Part shown: positions 1 through 6,416 of the stretch, in pieces
How the letters are laid out: each line of letters starts with the position of its first letter
How positions within the stretch are numbered: the stretch's first letter is position 1
From: an uncultured Rhizobiaceae group bacterium
GTDB taxonomy: Bacteria > Pseudomonadota > Alphaproteobacteria > Rhizobiales > Rhizobiaceae
Assembly: GCA_937944075.1 (NCBI GenBank)
Contig: CALDZZ010000021.1
Coordinates: forward strand, 1-24,391
DNA length: 24,391 bases
Direction: 5' to 3'
Translations under genes and position numbers: made by a program
Notes under the pieces: model-generated
Seen by the model: only the letters and a program-made list of their open reading frames with translations
Told to the model about the DNA's origin: nothing
The model's database searches: none

Positions 1-17
1 GTGTGTTTAACGAATCG

Positions 18-30
18 AAAGGAGGTGATC
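18..30 (+). promoter_or_regulatory. Very strong extended Shine-Dalgarno sequence
   Basis: AAAGGAGGTGATC can pair with 13 consecutive bases at the 3' end of 16S rRNA, as that end is known from proteobacteria generally. GGAGG lies 7 nt before the ATG at 33, which is ideal spacing. An ORF that enters the window (frame 1, ending in RKEVI) stops at 31-33, so its stop shares one base with this ATG (TGATG). This suggests coupled translation of whatever lies downstream. Confidence 0.55.
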
Positions 31-32
31 TG

Positions 33-119
33 ATGTCGAGTGATTTTATGGTTTCTGGGAAGATCCGGGGGAAAGAAGTCCACATTGGAGCAGCCTTCAC
101 TGAGGCTTCATTCCACTAA
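33..119 (+). CDS. Possible 28-codon small protein or leader peptide
   Basis: The reading frame starts at the ATG that follows an exceptionally good Shine-Dalgarno sequence and ends with TAA at 117-119. The predicted peptide begins MSSDFMVSGK and ends TEASFH. I do not recognise it and see no signal peptide or membrane segment. A strong intrinsic terminator follows at 181-213, so the RNA would end soon after the ORF. Between stop and terminator lies a perfect hairpin TGCGGC-CAT-GCCGCA (130-144). TCACTGA (93-99) also pairs with TCAGTGA (122-128), so the RNA looks structured. It could be a true small protein, a leader peptide, or a short ORF inside a structured RNA that begins left of the window. 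The Shine-Dalgarno sequence is strong evidence for translation; the short length and lack of recognisable family keep confidence low. Confidence 0.35.
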   Translation: MSSDFMVSGKIRGKEVHIGAAFTEASFH

Positions 120-180
120 GTTCAGTGACTGCGGCCATGCCGCAATAACTGCAAAGATTTTTTCGGAAGTAAAAATCGCG

Positions 181-213
181 AAAGGGCCGTTTCGAAAGAA
201 GCGGCTCTTTTTT
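181..213 (+). terminator. Intrinsic (rho-independent) terminator
   Basis: AAAGGGCCGTTTC (181-193) pairs with GAAGCGGCTCTTT (198-210), with two G-U wobbles, around a GAAA tetraloop (194-197). The 3' arm runs into a six-T tract at 208-213. The T tract defines plus-strand orientation. It would terminate the transcript entering from the left edge, including the possible small ORF at 33-119. Confidence 0.8.
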
Positions 214-252
214 GTTGATCCATGCTTGTTTGTTACGCTTTTTGGAAATCAG

Positions 253-293
253 AAAAAATAAAGCTCGTCAGGGGAGGAGGATCTGACGAGCTT
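253..293 (-). terminator. Intrinsic terminator of the anti-SD small RNA
   Basis: The third hairpin has a perfect 11-bp stem (261-271 with 283-293) and an 11-nt loop containing CCTCCTCCC on the minus strand. It is followed by TATTTTTTCT. The run of six T residues (complement of 253-258) gives a clear minus-strand terminator, so one hairpin serves both as regulatory loop and as terminator. Confidence 0.85.
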
Positions 294-375
294 CATATTT
301 TGGGATTAGCTAAAATGGAGGAGGAGCTAATCCTGATTTTCAGAACCTGGGAGGAGGATAAGTTCTGAAAGTTAT
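253..375 (-). ncRNA. Three-hairpin anti-Shine-Dalgarno small RNA (cuckoo/alpha-r14-like)
   Basis: Read on the minus strand, three stem-loops follow one another. The first has TTTCAGAAC/GTTCTGAAA arms (370-362 with 346-338), the second GGATTAGCT/AGCTAATCC (333-325 with 311-303), and the third AAGCTCGTCAG/CTGACGAGCTT (293-283 with 271-261). Each loop carries CCTCCTCC, twice extended to CCTCCTCCC, which resembles the anti-Shine-Dalgarno of 16S rRNA. A T tract (258-253) directly follows the third hairpin. This layout matches the alphaproteobacterial 'cuckoo' RNAs (alpha-r14/NfeR and Rhodobacter CcsR types), whose C/U-rich loops can pair with purine-rich ribosome-binding regions. The 5' end is uncertain. 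TATATA at 403-408 could be a -10 box but no good -35 is visible, and a 3'-UTR origin from the tadG-like mRNA is possible, as in CcsR loci. The name is inferred from architecture, not from a covariance-model search. Confidence 0.85.
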
Positions 376-445
376 GTTCAGCGTTTAACTGCTGTTGACT
401 GGTATATAGAGAACCTGATTTGTATTTAGGAGTCTCTTTCTGGCA

Positions 446-476
446 TATCAGCCATGCAAATAATGCATAGCTGATA
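446..476 (-). other. 13-bp hairpin just after the tadG-like stop codon
   Basis: TATCAGC (446-452) pairs with GCTGATA (470-476) and ATGCA (454-458) with TGCAT (464-468) around a 5-nt loop. The single odd pair (453/469) is C-A on the plus strand but a G-U wobble on the minus strand, so the structure suits the tadG transcript. It starts 9 nt after the stop codon. No T tract follows, so it is not a classical terminator. It may mark the mRNA 3' end, stabilise it, or be a processing point ahead of the small RNA. Confidence 0.5.
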
Positions 477-485
477 AACTGTCAT

Positions 486-1832
486 TTATTGTGTCAGACG
501 AAGGCTTGTGATGTTGTCTACGATAGAGCGGAAAGCATCACGCAACTCGTCTTCACTGTCTGCTAGGTAGAAGAACTCTTCATTCCCTCTGGCATCAGTT
601 GCACAATTATCAAGCAATGATCTTGCATTTGCATCATTAAGCTCAAAGCCAATTGTGTAGACTGTGATACCATCGGCTTTCATGTTTTCACAAAGCTCAG
701 CAGAAATCTTCTGTGACTGGGTCTTGGCAGCATCTGAGTTAAACGAATCTGCCGAAGTATTACCGACACCATTGTATGCTGTGTTGAAAACACCGTCTGT
801 CATGAGAATGGCAAACTTGTTAATATCATTACCATATGCACCGGCGCGGTTGTCCTGGTTGTTCCAAAGAGTGTTCCAGTTTGGCGACAATGTATAATAG
901 CTCCATGCAATACCCAGATGACCAGATGTCCAACCTGCAGCACGAATGCTGTTAATTTCGCTTTTCAATTCTGAAATATCATTGGTGAGCGGAATAACGC
1001 TAGCGTTTGGACAACGCAGATCATTGCGTCTTGCTTCAACCGTACGAATGTCGGAACCAATCGGAAAATCCTGGAATGAAGCATCTGTTGCAGCTTCCCT
1101 GCCACCACGACCGGTAACACAGCCATTGGTGCGAACATTATTTGTAGGGTTTGTGAAGTTACCGAGGTTTGCAACCTGTTGCGACTGGTTGTTTCTGGTC
1201 GCTCTTGAGGCATAGCGGCCAGCATTTACCGATGTTGCATAAGGCACAATGGAAACCCGTGTGTTACGGGTCTGGTTACCATCCGGCAGCAAAATGCCAA
1301 CAGCTTCATTTGCAGCACTTTTAAGTGCTCTGAGTTTTGAACCGCGCATTGAGCCGGTAACATCCAACATGATGGCAACTTCAGTATCGCGGGATTCAAA
1401 AATACCGCCACTTTCTGTTCCAATGTTCATTTTTTCAAGTCCACCGATACGCATCAATGTTGTATCCACGGAAGCTGTTGCCGTTGCATTTACCTTTCCG
1501 GTATCAGGGTCTGCATTAAAACTGGTAATGGTATAATTATCAGTAAAGCCACCCCGACCAGCGATATTTACATTGAAGAATACATCAAAATCATCTCTGA
1601 ACTTCTGATCAACCGGCTGACCTGCACCCAGTCTTTTGCCTGCATCCAGAATTGCAGCGTCCAATGCCGAGTTCATGATTGTTTTTGCACTTGAGTATCG
1701 TGCATAATCTACAGCAGCACCGCCTGCCAACATCAAGCTTGTGATAACAATTGCTGTTAGCGGCAGGATTGAACCTTTTTCATCTTTTTTGAAAGATGCT
1801 GCCTGTTTTTTAAATTCAGATACGAGTTTCAT
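486..1832 (-). CDS. TadG-like pilus assembly protein with vWA domain
   Basis: The 448-residue protein has an N-terminal Tad-like segment: the KDEKGSILPL motif leads into a single membrane helix (about 22-44), as in TadE/TadG proteins of Flp pilus systems. A von Willebrand factor A domain follows (about 150-445). Its metal-ion-dependent adhesion site (MIDAS) is visible: DVTGS (157-161), a threonine at 302 and the TDG aspartate at 346. Most of the chain should lie in the periplasm; four cysteines there (238, 274, 381, 410) could form disulfides. The ATG is preceded by GGAGAG at good spacing. No other tad/cpa genes are in the window, so it is an orphan copy here. The role is inferred as an inner-membrane-anchored component of pilus assembly or adhesion; substrate and partners cannot be read from sequence. 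A small-RNA locus lies directly downstream on the same strand. Confidence 0.85.
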   Translation of the reverse strand: MKLVSEFKKQAASFKKDEKGSILPLTAIVITSLMLAGGAAVDYARYSSAKTIMNSALDAAILDAGKRLGAGQPVDQKFRDDFDVFFNVNIAGRGGFTDNYTITSFNADPDTGKVNATATASVDTTLMRIGGLEKMNIGTESGGIFESRDTEVAIMLDVTGSMRGSKLRALKSAANEAVGILLPDGNQTRNTRVSIVPYATSVNAGRYASRATRNNQSQQVANLGNFTNPTNNVRTNGCVTGRGGREAATDASFQDFPIGSDIRTVEARRNDLRCPNASVIPLTNDISELKSEINSIRAAGWTSGHLGIAWSYYTLSPNWNTLWNNQDNRAGAYGNDINKFAILMTDGVFNTAYNGVGNTSADSFNSDAAKTQSQKISAELCENMKADGITVYTIGFELNDANARSLLDNCATDARGNEEFFYLADSEDELRDAFRSIVDNITSLRLTQ

Positions 1833-2105
1833 TTTATCTCTCCGTGCATTGTTGCAAGAAGAGGTGCAAATGAGAGGCCAGTTTCAGAAGATCTGAGGCA
1901 CAAACACAAGGCCACAAACAGTTTTACTGAAACTTATGTGTTTTTTGGAATTTGTTGGTAAACAACCCATTAACCACCTGTGGGAGATTTGATTTAACCC
2001 TTTATGGTTTGGCAATAAATACACACACCTTGCCATTTTGAGGCAGTTTCTCAGCCAAAATATAACGTGCAACGCAAGAAGGTTTCATTTTGATACAGGG
2101 AACAT
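1833..2105. promoter_or_regulatory. 273-nt intergenic region upstream of the tadG-like gene
   Basis: No convincing gene is seen here. On the minus strand, heading towards the tadG-like gene, a sequence TTAA-N7-TTTA (complement of 1959-1973) is one base off the CtrA consensus TTAA-N7-TTAA. CtrA controls pilus and cell-cycle genes in many Alphaproteobacteria. No clear sigma-70 -35/-10 pair stands out. The regulatory reading is tentative. Confidence 0.3.
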
Positions 2106-2303
2106 TTAGAAGTCGCTTATAATGCCGTCTTTTTCCCAATCCCCAAACCGAACCGGGTCAGGTCCATCTCTTCCCAGAATTTCCTTGGGAGCCGGTTTTT
2201 TGTCCTTGTTGGCTTTTTCCTGCTTTTTCTTGCGTTCTGCTGCTTCTGCGAGTGCTCTTTTTGCAGCTTCCGGAATGTCAGGGTTATTGTCATTTGCAGC
2301 CAT
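2106..2303 (-). CDS. SdhAF4/DUF1674-family succinate dehydrogenase assembly factor
   Basis: This 65-residue protein has a charged, Ala/Lys-rich helical N-terminal half and a conserved C-terminus: PKEILGRDGPDPVRFGDW (40-57), ending in SDF. That ending is the signature of DUF1674/SdhAF4 proteins. In mitochondria SDHAF4 binds flavinylated SdhA and helps it join SdhB; a similar role in complex II assembly is inferred here. The length is normal for bacterial members. The minus-strand start is preceded by AGGTG about 10 nt away. It is divergent from htpX with 79 nt between the starts; TTGTTT-N18-TATAGG on the minus strand there could be its promoter, but the match is weak. Confidence 0.85.
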   Translation of the reverse strand: MAANDNNPDIPEAAKRALAEAAERKKKQEKANKDKKPAPKEILGRDGPDPVRFGDWEKDGIISDF

Positions 2304-2382
2304 TTTTTAAAATCGCACCTTTTAGCTCGAGTGTTTACATCCTATATGTGTGAAAATGGCCTGAAAACAACAGGAAACGGAT

Positions 2383-3276
2383 ATGAATATTATTAAAACT
2401 GCTGCACTGCTTGCCTTTATGACTGCCCTTTTCATGGGATTGGGTCTGATGATCGGTGGACAAACCGGCATGATGATCGCGCTTGTTATCGCAATTGGCA
2501 TGAATTTCTTCAGTTACTGGAATTCCCACAAGATGGTATTACGCATGCACAATGCCGTTCAGGTGGATGAAAAAACTGCGCCGGAATTTTACGAACTCAA
2601 CAGAAGACTTGCAGAAGCAGCCAACCTGCCAATGCCGGATGTTTACATCATTGAGTCTCCTCAGCCCAATGCTTTTGCAACCGGAAGAAACCCGGAGAAT
2701 GCAGCTGTTGCGGCAAGCACGGGACTGTTGAACACGCTGACCATGGAAGAAATTGCTGCGGTCATGGCACATGAACTTGCTCACATTCAAAACCGTGACA
2801 CGCTCATCATGACCATTACCGCAACATTTGCAGGCGCAATCTCGATGATTGCAAATTTTGCCATGTTCTTTGGTGGCGGGCGAGACCGTGGTGGCATTGG
2901 GATTATTGGTACACTTGTTGCGATGATTGTTGCACCTTTTGCAGCGGGACTTGTTCAAATGGCTATCAGCAGAACCCGTGAATATGCAGCAGACAAGCGC
3001 GGCGCAGAAATTTGCGGAAATCCGATGTGGCTTGCCAGTGCCCTTGAAAAAATTGCAAACGGAGCGGCACGCATCCCAAATGATGTTGCGGAGCGCAACC
3101 CGTCAACCGCACATATGTTCATTATCAATCCACTGGGGAAATACAAACGTGACAATCTCTTTTCAACGCACCCCGACACTCAAAACAGAATAGATGCACT
3201 ATCAGCCCTTGCGCGCGAGTGGTCAGTAGAGGATAACTCAATCCAAGACGATACACCGCAACCTTGGGGCAGATAA
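2383..3276 (+). CDS. htpX: HtpX, membrane-bound zinc metalloprotease
   Basis: This is an M48-family inner-membrane protease that degrades misfolded membrane proteins with its active site facing the cytoplasm. The zinc-binding HELAH is at residues 130-134 and the third ligand is probably Glu200 in RTREYAADK. Membrane helices lie at about 5-25 and 28-45, with two more hydrophobic stretches at about 141-163 and 172-195. The 297-residue length fits the family (about 280-320). The start is supported by AGGAAA about 7 nt upstream. rsmB begins one base after its stop, so the two are almost certainly co-transcribed. Heat-shock control is common in the family, but no convincing RpoH promoter could be picked in the short upstream region. 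Confidence 0.97.
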   Translation: MNIIKTAALLAFMTALFMGLGLMIGGQTGMMIALVIAIGMNFFSYWNSHKMVLRMHNAVQVDEKTAPEFYELNRRLAEAANLPMPDVYIIESPQPNAFATGRNPENAAVAASTGLLNTLTMEEIAAVMAHELAHIQNRDTLIMTITATFAGAISMIANFAMFFGGGRDRGGIGIIGTLVAMIVAPFAAGLVQMAISRTREYAADKRGAEICGNPMWLASALEKIANGAARIPNDVAERNPSTAHMFIINPLGKYKRDNLFSTHPDTQNRIDALSALAREWSVEDNSIQDDTPQPWGR

Positions 3277-3277
3277 T

Positions 3278-4597
3278 TTGAAGCAAAAACCAGGCCTGGA
3301 AGCACGAAGGGTTGCAGCAATTCTGTTGACCCGAGTGATGGATGATGCGCGAAACCTAGATGCTTTGTGTGACCGCAATCATGGCCTGGACAGGTTTTTG
3401 AAACTGGAAGCACGCGACCAGGCATTGGCGCGTGCAATTGCAGTCACTGGCTTGAGGCATCATAACCGCATTGAAGCAGCTTTAAAAAGAGTAATGGATC
3501 GACCACCGCCGAAGAAGGCGCGACATCTCATTCATTCCCTTCATGTTGCTGCAACGCAAATTCTTTTTATGGATAGCCCTGACAGTGCTGCAGTCAATCT
3601 TGGCGTTACCGCTATTGGAGATGATGATCGCACGGCACGCTTTAGAAGCCTGGCAAATGCTGTTCTGAGAAGGCTGGTCAAGGAAAAGGAAAGCCTGCTT
3701 GAAAAAACCTCAGACATATCCTGCATTCCCAATTGGCTGAGCAAGGCTCTGCGAAAGGACTACGGCAAGGAAAAAGCCGGAAAGATATCAGGCTACGTAA
3801 CCATGGAGCCAATGATTGATCTCACGGTCAAATCAGAAAATTCCAAATGGGCTGAAAAACTGGACGCCATTGTTCTGCCAACCGGCTCCATACGCCTGAC
3901 CCATAGCAAGTCAGTGCCAGAGCTTGAGGGATATGAAGCCGGTGAATGGTGGGTTCAGGATGCTGCTGCCGCCCTGCCTGCAAGACTGATAAAAGCCAAG
4001 CCCGGCATGCGCGTTCTGGAACTTTGCGCTGCACCCGGTGGCAAGACAGCCCAATTGGCTAACTCAGGCTATGATGTTACCGCAGTCGATATTTCACAAC
4101 CCAGACTGAAGCGGCTGGAACAAAATCTGGATCGCCTGGGCCTGTCAGCAAGTCTGGTTGCATCAGACATTCTAGAATATGAGCCTGAAGAATTGTTTGA
4201 TGCAATCCTGCTTGATGCGCCTTGTTCATCTACAGGCACTGTCAGACGCCATCCGGATGTTCTTTGGACAAAGACCTCGCAAGACATTACAGCTCTTGCA
4301 AAACTTCAATACCAATTGCTTGAAAAAGCCAGGAGTTTTTTAAAACCCGGAGGATTTCTCGTCTTTTCAAACTGCTCAATGCTCAAGGAAGAAGGCGAAG
4401 ATGTTTTCTCAATGGCAGACAAGAATTTTGATGATCTTGCCAAAGATCCCATACTGGCGGAAGAAATCAACGGCCTTGAAACCTGCATCAACGGACAAGG
4501 TGCATTAAGAACCCTGCCCTTCCACCTGGAAAATGCAGAAAATAAACAGATGGGTGGTTTGGACGGTTTTTTTGCCTGCCGTTTTATCAAACGATAA
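3278..4597 (+). CDS. rsmB: RsmB, 16S rRNA m5C967-type methyltransferase
   Basis: The protein uses S-adenosylmethionine to methylate a cytosine in 16S rRNA (C967 in E. coli). An N-terminal NusB-like RNA-binding domain (about 5-140) precedes a Rossmann-type methyltransferase domain (about 170-439). SAM-binding motif I is LELCAAPGGKT (247-257). The two cysteines of RNA m5C enzymes are present: Cys316 in DAPCSSTG and Cys366 in FSNCSM. The start is a TTG at 3278, one nucleotide after the htpX stop. No ATG fits the N-terminus, and GGGG lies 8-11 nt upstream inside the htpX end, so translational coupling is likely. The 439-residue length is typical. Its C-terminus is complete (FFACRFIKR). Confidence 0.95.
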   Translation: MKQKPGLEARRVAAILLTRVMDDARNLDALCDRNHGLDRFLKLEARDQALARAIAVTGLRHHNRIEAALKRVMDRPPPKKARHLIHSLHVAATQILFMDSPDSAAVNLGVTAIGDDDRTARFRSLANAVLRRLVKEKESLLEKTSDISCIPNWLSKALRKDYGKEKAGKISGYVTMEPMIDLTVKSENSKWAEKLDAIVLPTGSIRLTHSKSVPELEGYEAGEWWVQDAAAALPARLIKAKPGMRVLELCAAPGGKTAQLANSGYDVTAVDISQPRLKRLEQNLDRLGLSASLVASDILEYEPEELFDAILLDAPCSSTGTVRRHPDVLWTKTSQDITALAKLQYQLLEKARSFLKPGGFLVFSNCSMLKEEGEDVFSMADKNFDDLAKDPILAEEINGLETCINGQGALRTLPFHLENAENKQMGGLDGFFACRFIKR

Positions 4598-4668
4598 TTC
4601 ATCTGCAAGGCTACCATTTACTGCCTAAATCGCATATCTTTTGAGAATTCTAAAGCCCCGGAATTATA

Positions 4669-6372
4669 ATGCGAATACTCGATAAATTCAGAACCATAAA
4701 AGCGTCTTTTGTCAGGGGATACAGAACCCTGAAGGGCAAACTTTATTCAGGTGTGAGTTCGGTTTCGAGTTTTAATTCCTATGTCCCGGAACGGCTGTTG
4801 ATTGCACCCCATGACCTGCGCACTGCAGACCCCATTATTGCGCAGGAATTCTACAGCGGTCACTACTCCCTCGGCGGGATAACTATTGATGCTCAGGGAA
4901 AAAGTCCGTTCATCATCAAAGCTGAAAATCAGGCCTGGGAAAAGGAGCTTCATGGCTTTGGCTGGTTAAGGCATTTCACCGCCAATCAGGATACCTTGTC
5001 AGACAGCCACGCAAGAGCACTCGTTCGTGACTGGATTGAACTCAGCTCGTCATACTCATCAATTTATACATGGGAAATAGAAACTGCATCCAAACGGTTG
5101 ATGTCCTTTTTAAAACATTCAATTGTCCTGCTCAGTAATGCAGATGCTGATTTTCACTACCTTTTCATGCGCTCACTTGGGCGCCACGTAAGGGAGATCA
5201 AAAGGCTTATCTCAACTGCACCCGAAGGCATGCCGGTATTGTGTGGCCACATAGCCCTTGGATATGCCTCAATATGTTTTACCGGAAATTCGGGATCAAT
5301 TTTCACGGATACAAGAAAGTTCGAAAGTGCATTAAGAACACAGATATTGGGGGATGGAGGCCACATATCGCGAAATCCTGCCATCCTGCCGGAACTGCTT
5401 GCAGAACTACTCCCATTGAAACAGGGATATGAGGCTATTGATCTGGCCCCTCCTGCTGAACTGGTCAATGCAATCGAACGTCTGTTGCCAGCCTTAAGAT
5501 TTTTCCGCCATGGTGATGGTACAATTTCGCGCTTCAATGGCAGCGGCGTTACCAAGAAGGACCTTGTTGCAACACTGATACGCTATGATGAAAATCTGGG
5601 AACACCTGTCAGGGATGCGGTTCATTCCGGCTATCAAAGAGCAGCCATTGGCAATTCATCCCTTATCATGGATACAGGTACGCCGCCATTGGGAGAGCTT
5701 TCGGAAACCGCTGCAGCCGGGGCGCTATCGTTTGAATTTTCAAATGGCATGTCCACGCTGGTAGTCAATTGCGGAACACCCGCCAAATACGAAAGTAATA
5801 CTTCGCAAGTCTGGCGCACTACCAATGCACACTCCACAGCCATTTTGAACAATGCATCCTTTGCAAGATTTGAAAATCCTGAAACCGTGAGCAGCCCACT
5901 AAGTGGACAATTGTTCACAAACAACATGAAGCTTGAATACAGCCGTCAGGATACCGATACCTCCTCCACTATCACAGCAGCTCACGAAGGCTATGTAAGG
6001 GATTTTGGTATACGCCATCAACGCTCCCTCACCCTCGACAGGGACGGAGAAAGATTATACGGCCAGGAATGGTTTAGCGGCCCTGACAAGGGCGAGATCA
6101 AATACACCACGCGTGACAAGGTTGCCTTGAGGTTTCACCTGCATCCTGATGTTAAGGCGTCGCTCACAGCAAATGGTGAAACCTGTCTGCTTGAAACCCG
6201 CGACGGCGAACAATGGCGGTTTGATTGCCCGGGCTTTCAACTGGAGTTGACAGAAAGCATTTTCTTTGCAGACTTGCCTGCCCCAAGAACCACTTGGCAG
6301 ATTGTCATAAATACAAAAGCCTATGATAACCCAGAAATAAACTGGGCATTGCAAAAGATATTGGCTACATAA
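4669..6372 (+). CDS. Heparinase II/III-family protein
   Basis: A 567-residue protein of the heparinase II/III superfamily, usually found next to purH in Alphaproteobacteria. An alpha/alpha-toroid-like N-terminal half (about 45-300) contains GDGGHISRNP (228-237) and HGDG..SRFNG (281-291). A C-terminal beta-sandwich (about 315-560) contains the family motif FHLHPDV (489-495). Characterised members are polysaccharide lyases acting on uronic-acid polymers, but this conserved copy has no proven substrate. Its neighbours suggest a housekeeping or envelope role. I see no clear signal peptide at the N-terminus (MRILDKFRTIKASF), so its location is uncertain. The ribosome binding site before the ATG is weak (GGAA). 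It lies 71 nt after rsmB and 44 nt before purH on the same strand. Confidence 0.85.
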   Translation: MRILDKFRTIKASFVRGYRTLKGKLYSGVSSVSSFNSYVPERLLIAPHDLRTADPIIAQEFYSGHYSLGGITIDAQGKSPFIIKAENQAWEKELHGFGWLRHFTANQDTLSDSHARALVRDWIELSSSYSSIYTWEIETASKRLMSFLKHSIVLLSNADADFHYLFMRSLGRHVREIKRLISTAPEGMPVLCGHIALGYASICFTGNSGSIFTDTRKFESALRTQILGDGGHISRNPAILPELLAELLPLKQGYEAIDLAPPAELVNAIERLLPALRFFRHGDGTISRFNGSGVTKKDLVATLIRYDENLGTPVRDAVHSGYQRAAIGNSSLIMDTGTPPLGELSETAAAGALSFEFSNGMSTLVVNCGTPAKYESNTSQVWRTTNAHSTAILNNASFARFENPETVSSPLSGQLFTNNMKLEYSRQDTDTSSTITAAHEGYVRDFGIRHQRSLTLDRDGERLYGQEWFSGPDKGEIKYTTRDKVALRFHLHPDVKASLTANGETCLLETRDGEQWRFDCPGFQLELTESIFFADLPAPRTTWQIVINTKAYDNPEINWALQKILAT

Positions 6373-6416
6373 ACCCATACCCTAACGGATCATTTGATAT
6401 AGAAAGCTGCAACGTC

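Noticed and set aside
18..30. Antisense match to the 16S rRNA 3' end, as if an rRNA gene ended here
   Set aside because: Only the 13 Shine-Dalgarno-complementary bases match; the flanks do not resemble 16S rRNA.
40..261. 73-codon plus-strand reading frame
   Set aside because: It lacks a spaced ribosome binding site in its frame and runs through the terminator at 181-213.
253..375. CRISPR-like array from three GGAGGAGG copies
   Set aside because: The repeated unit is only about 8 bases, always in a hairpin loop with different flanking stems; this is an RNA with repeated loops, not repeats and spacers.
253..375. Plus-strand RNA showing GGAGGAGG (SD-like) loops
   Set aside because: The T tract for termination lies on the minus-strand 3' side; no T tract follows the hairpins on the plus strand.
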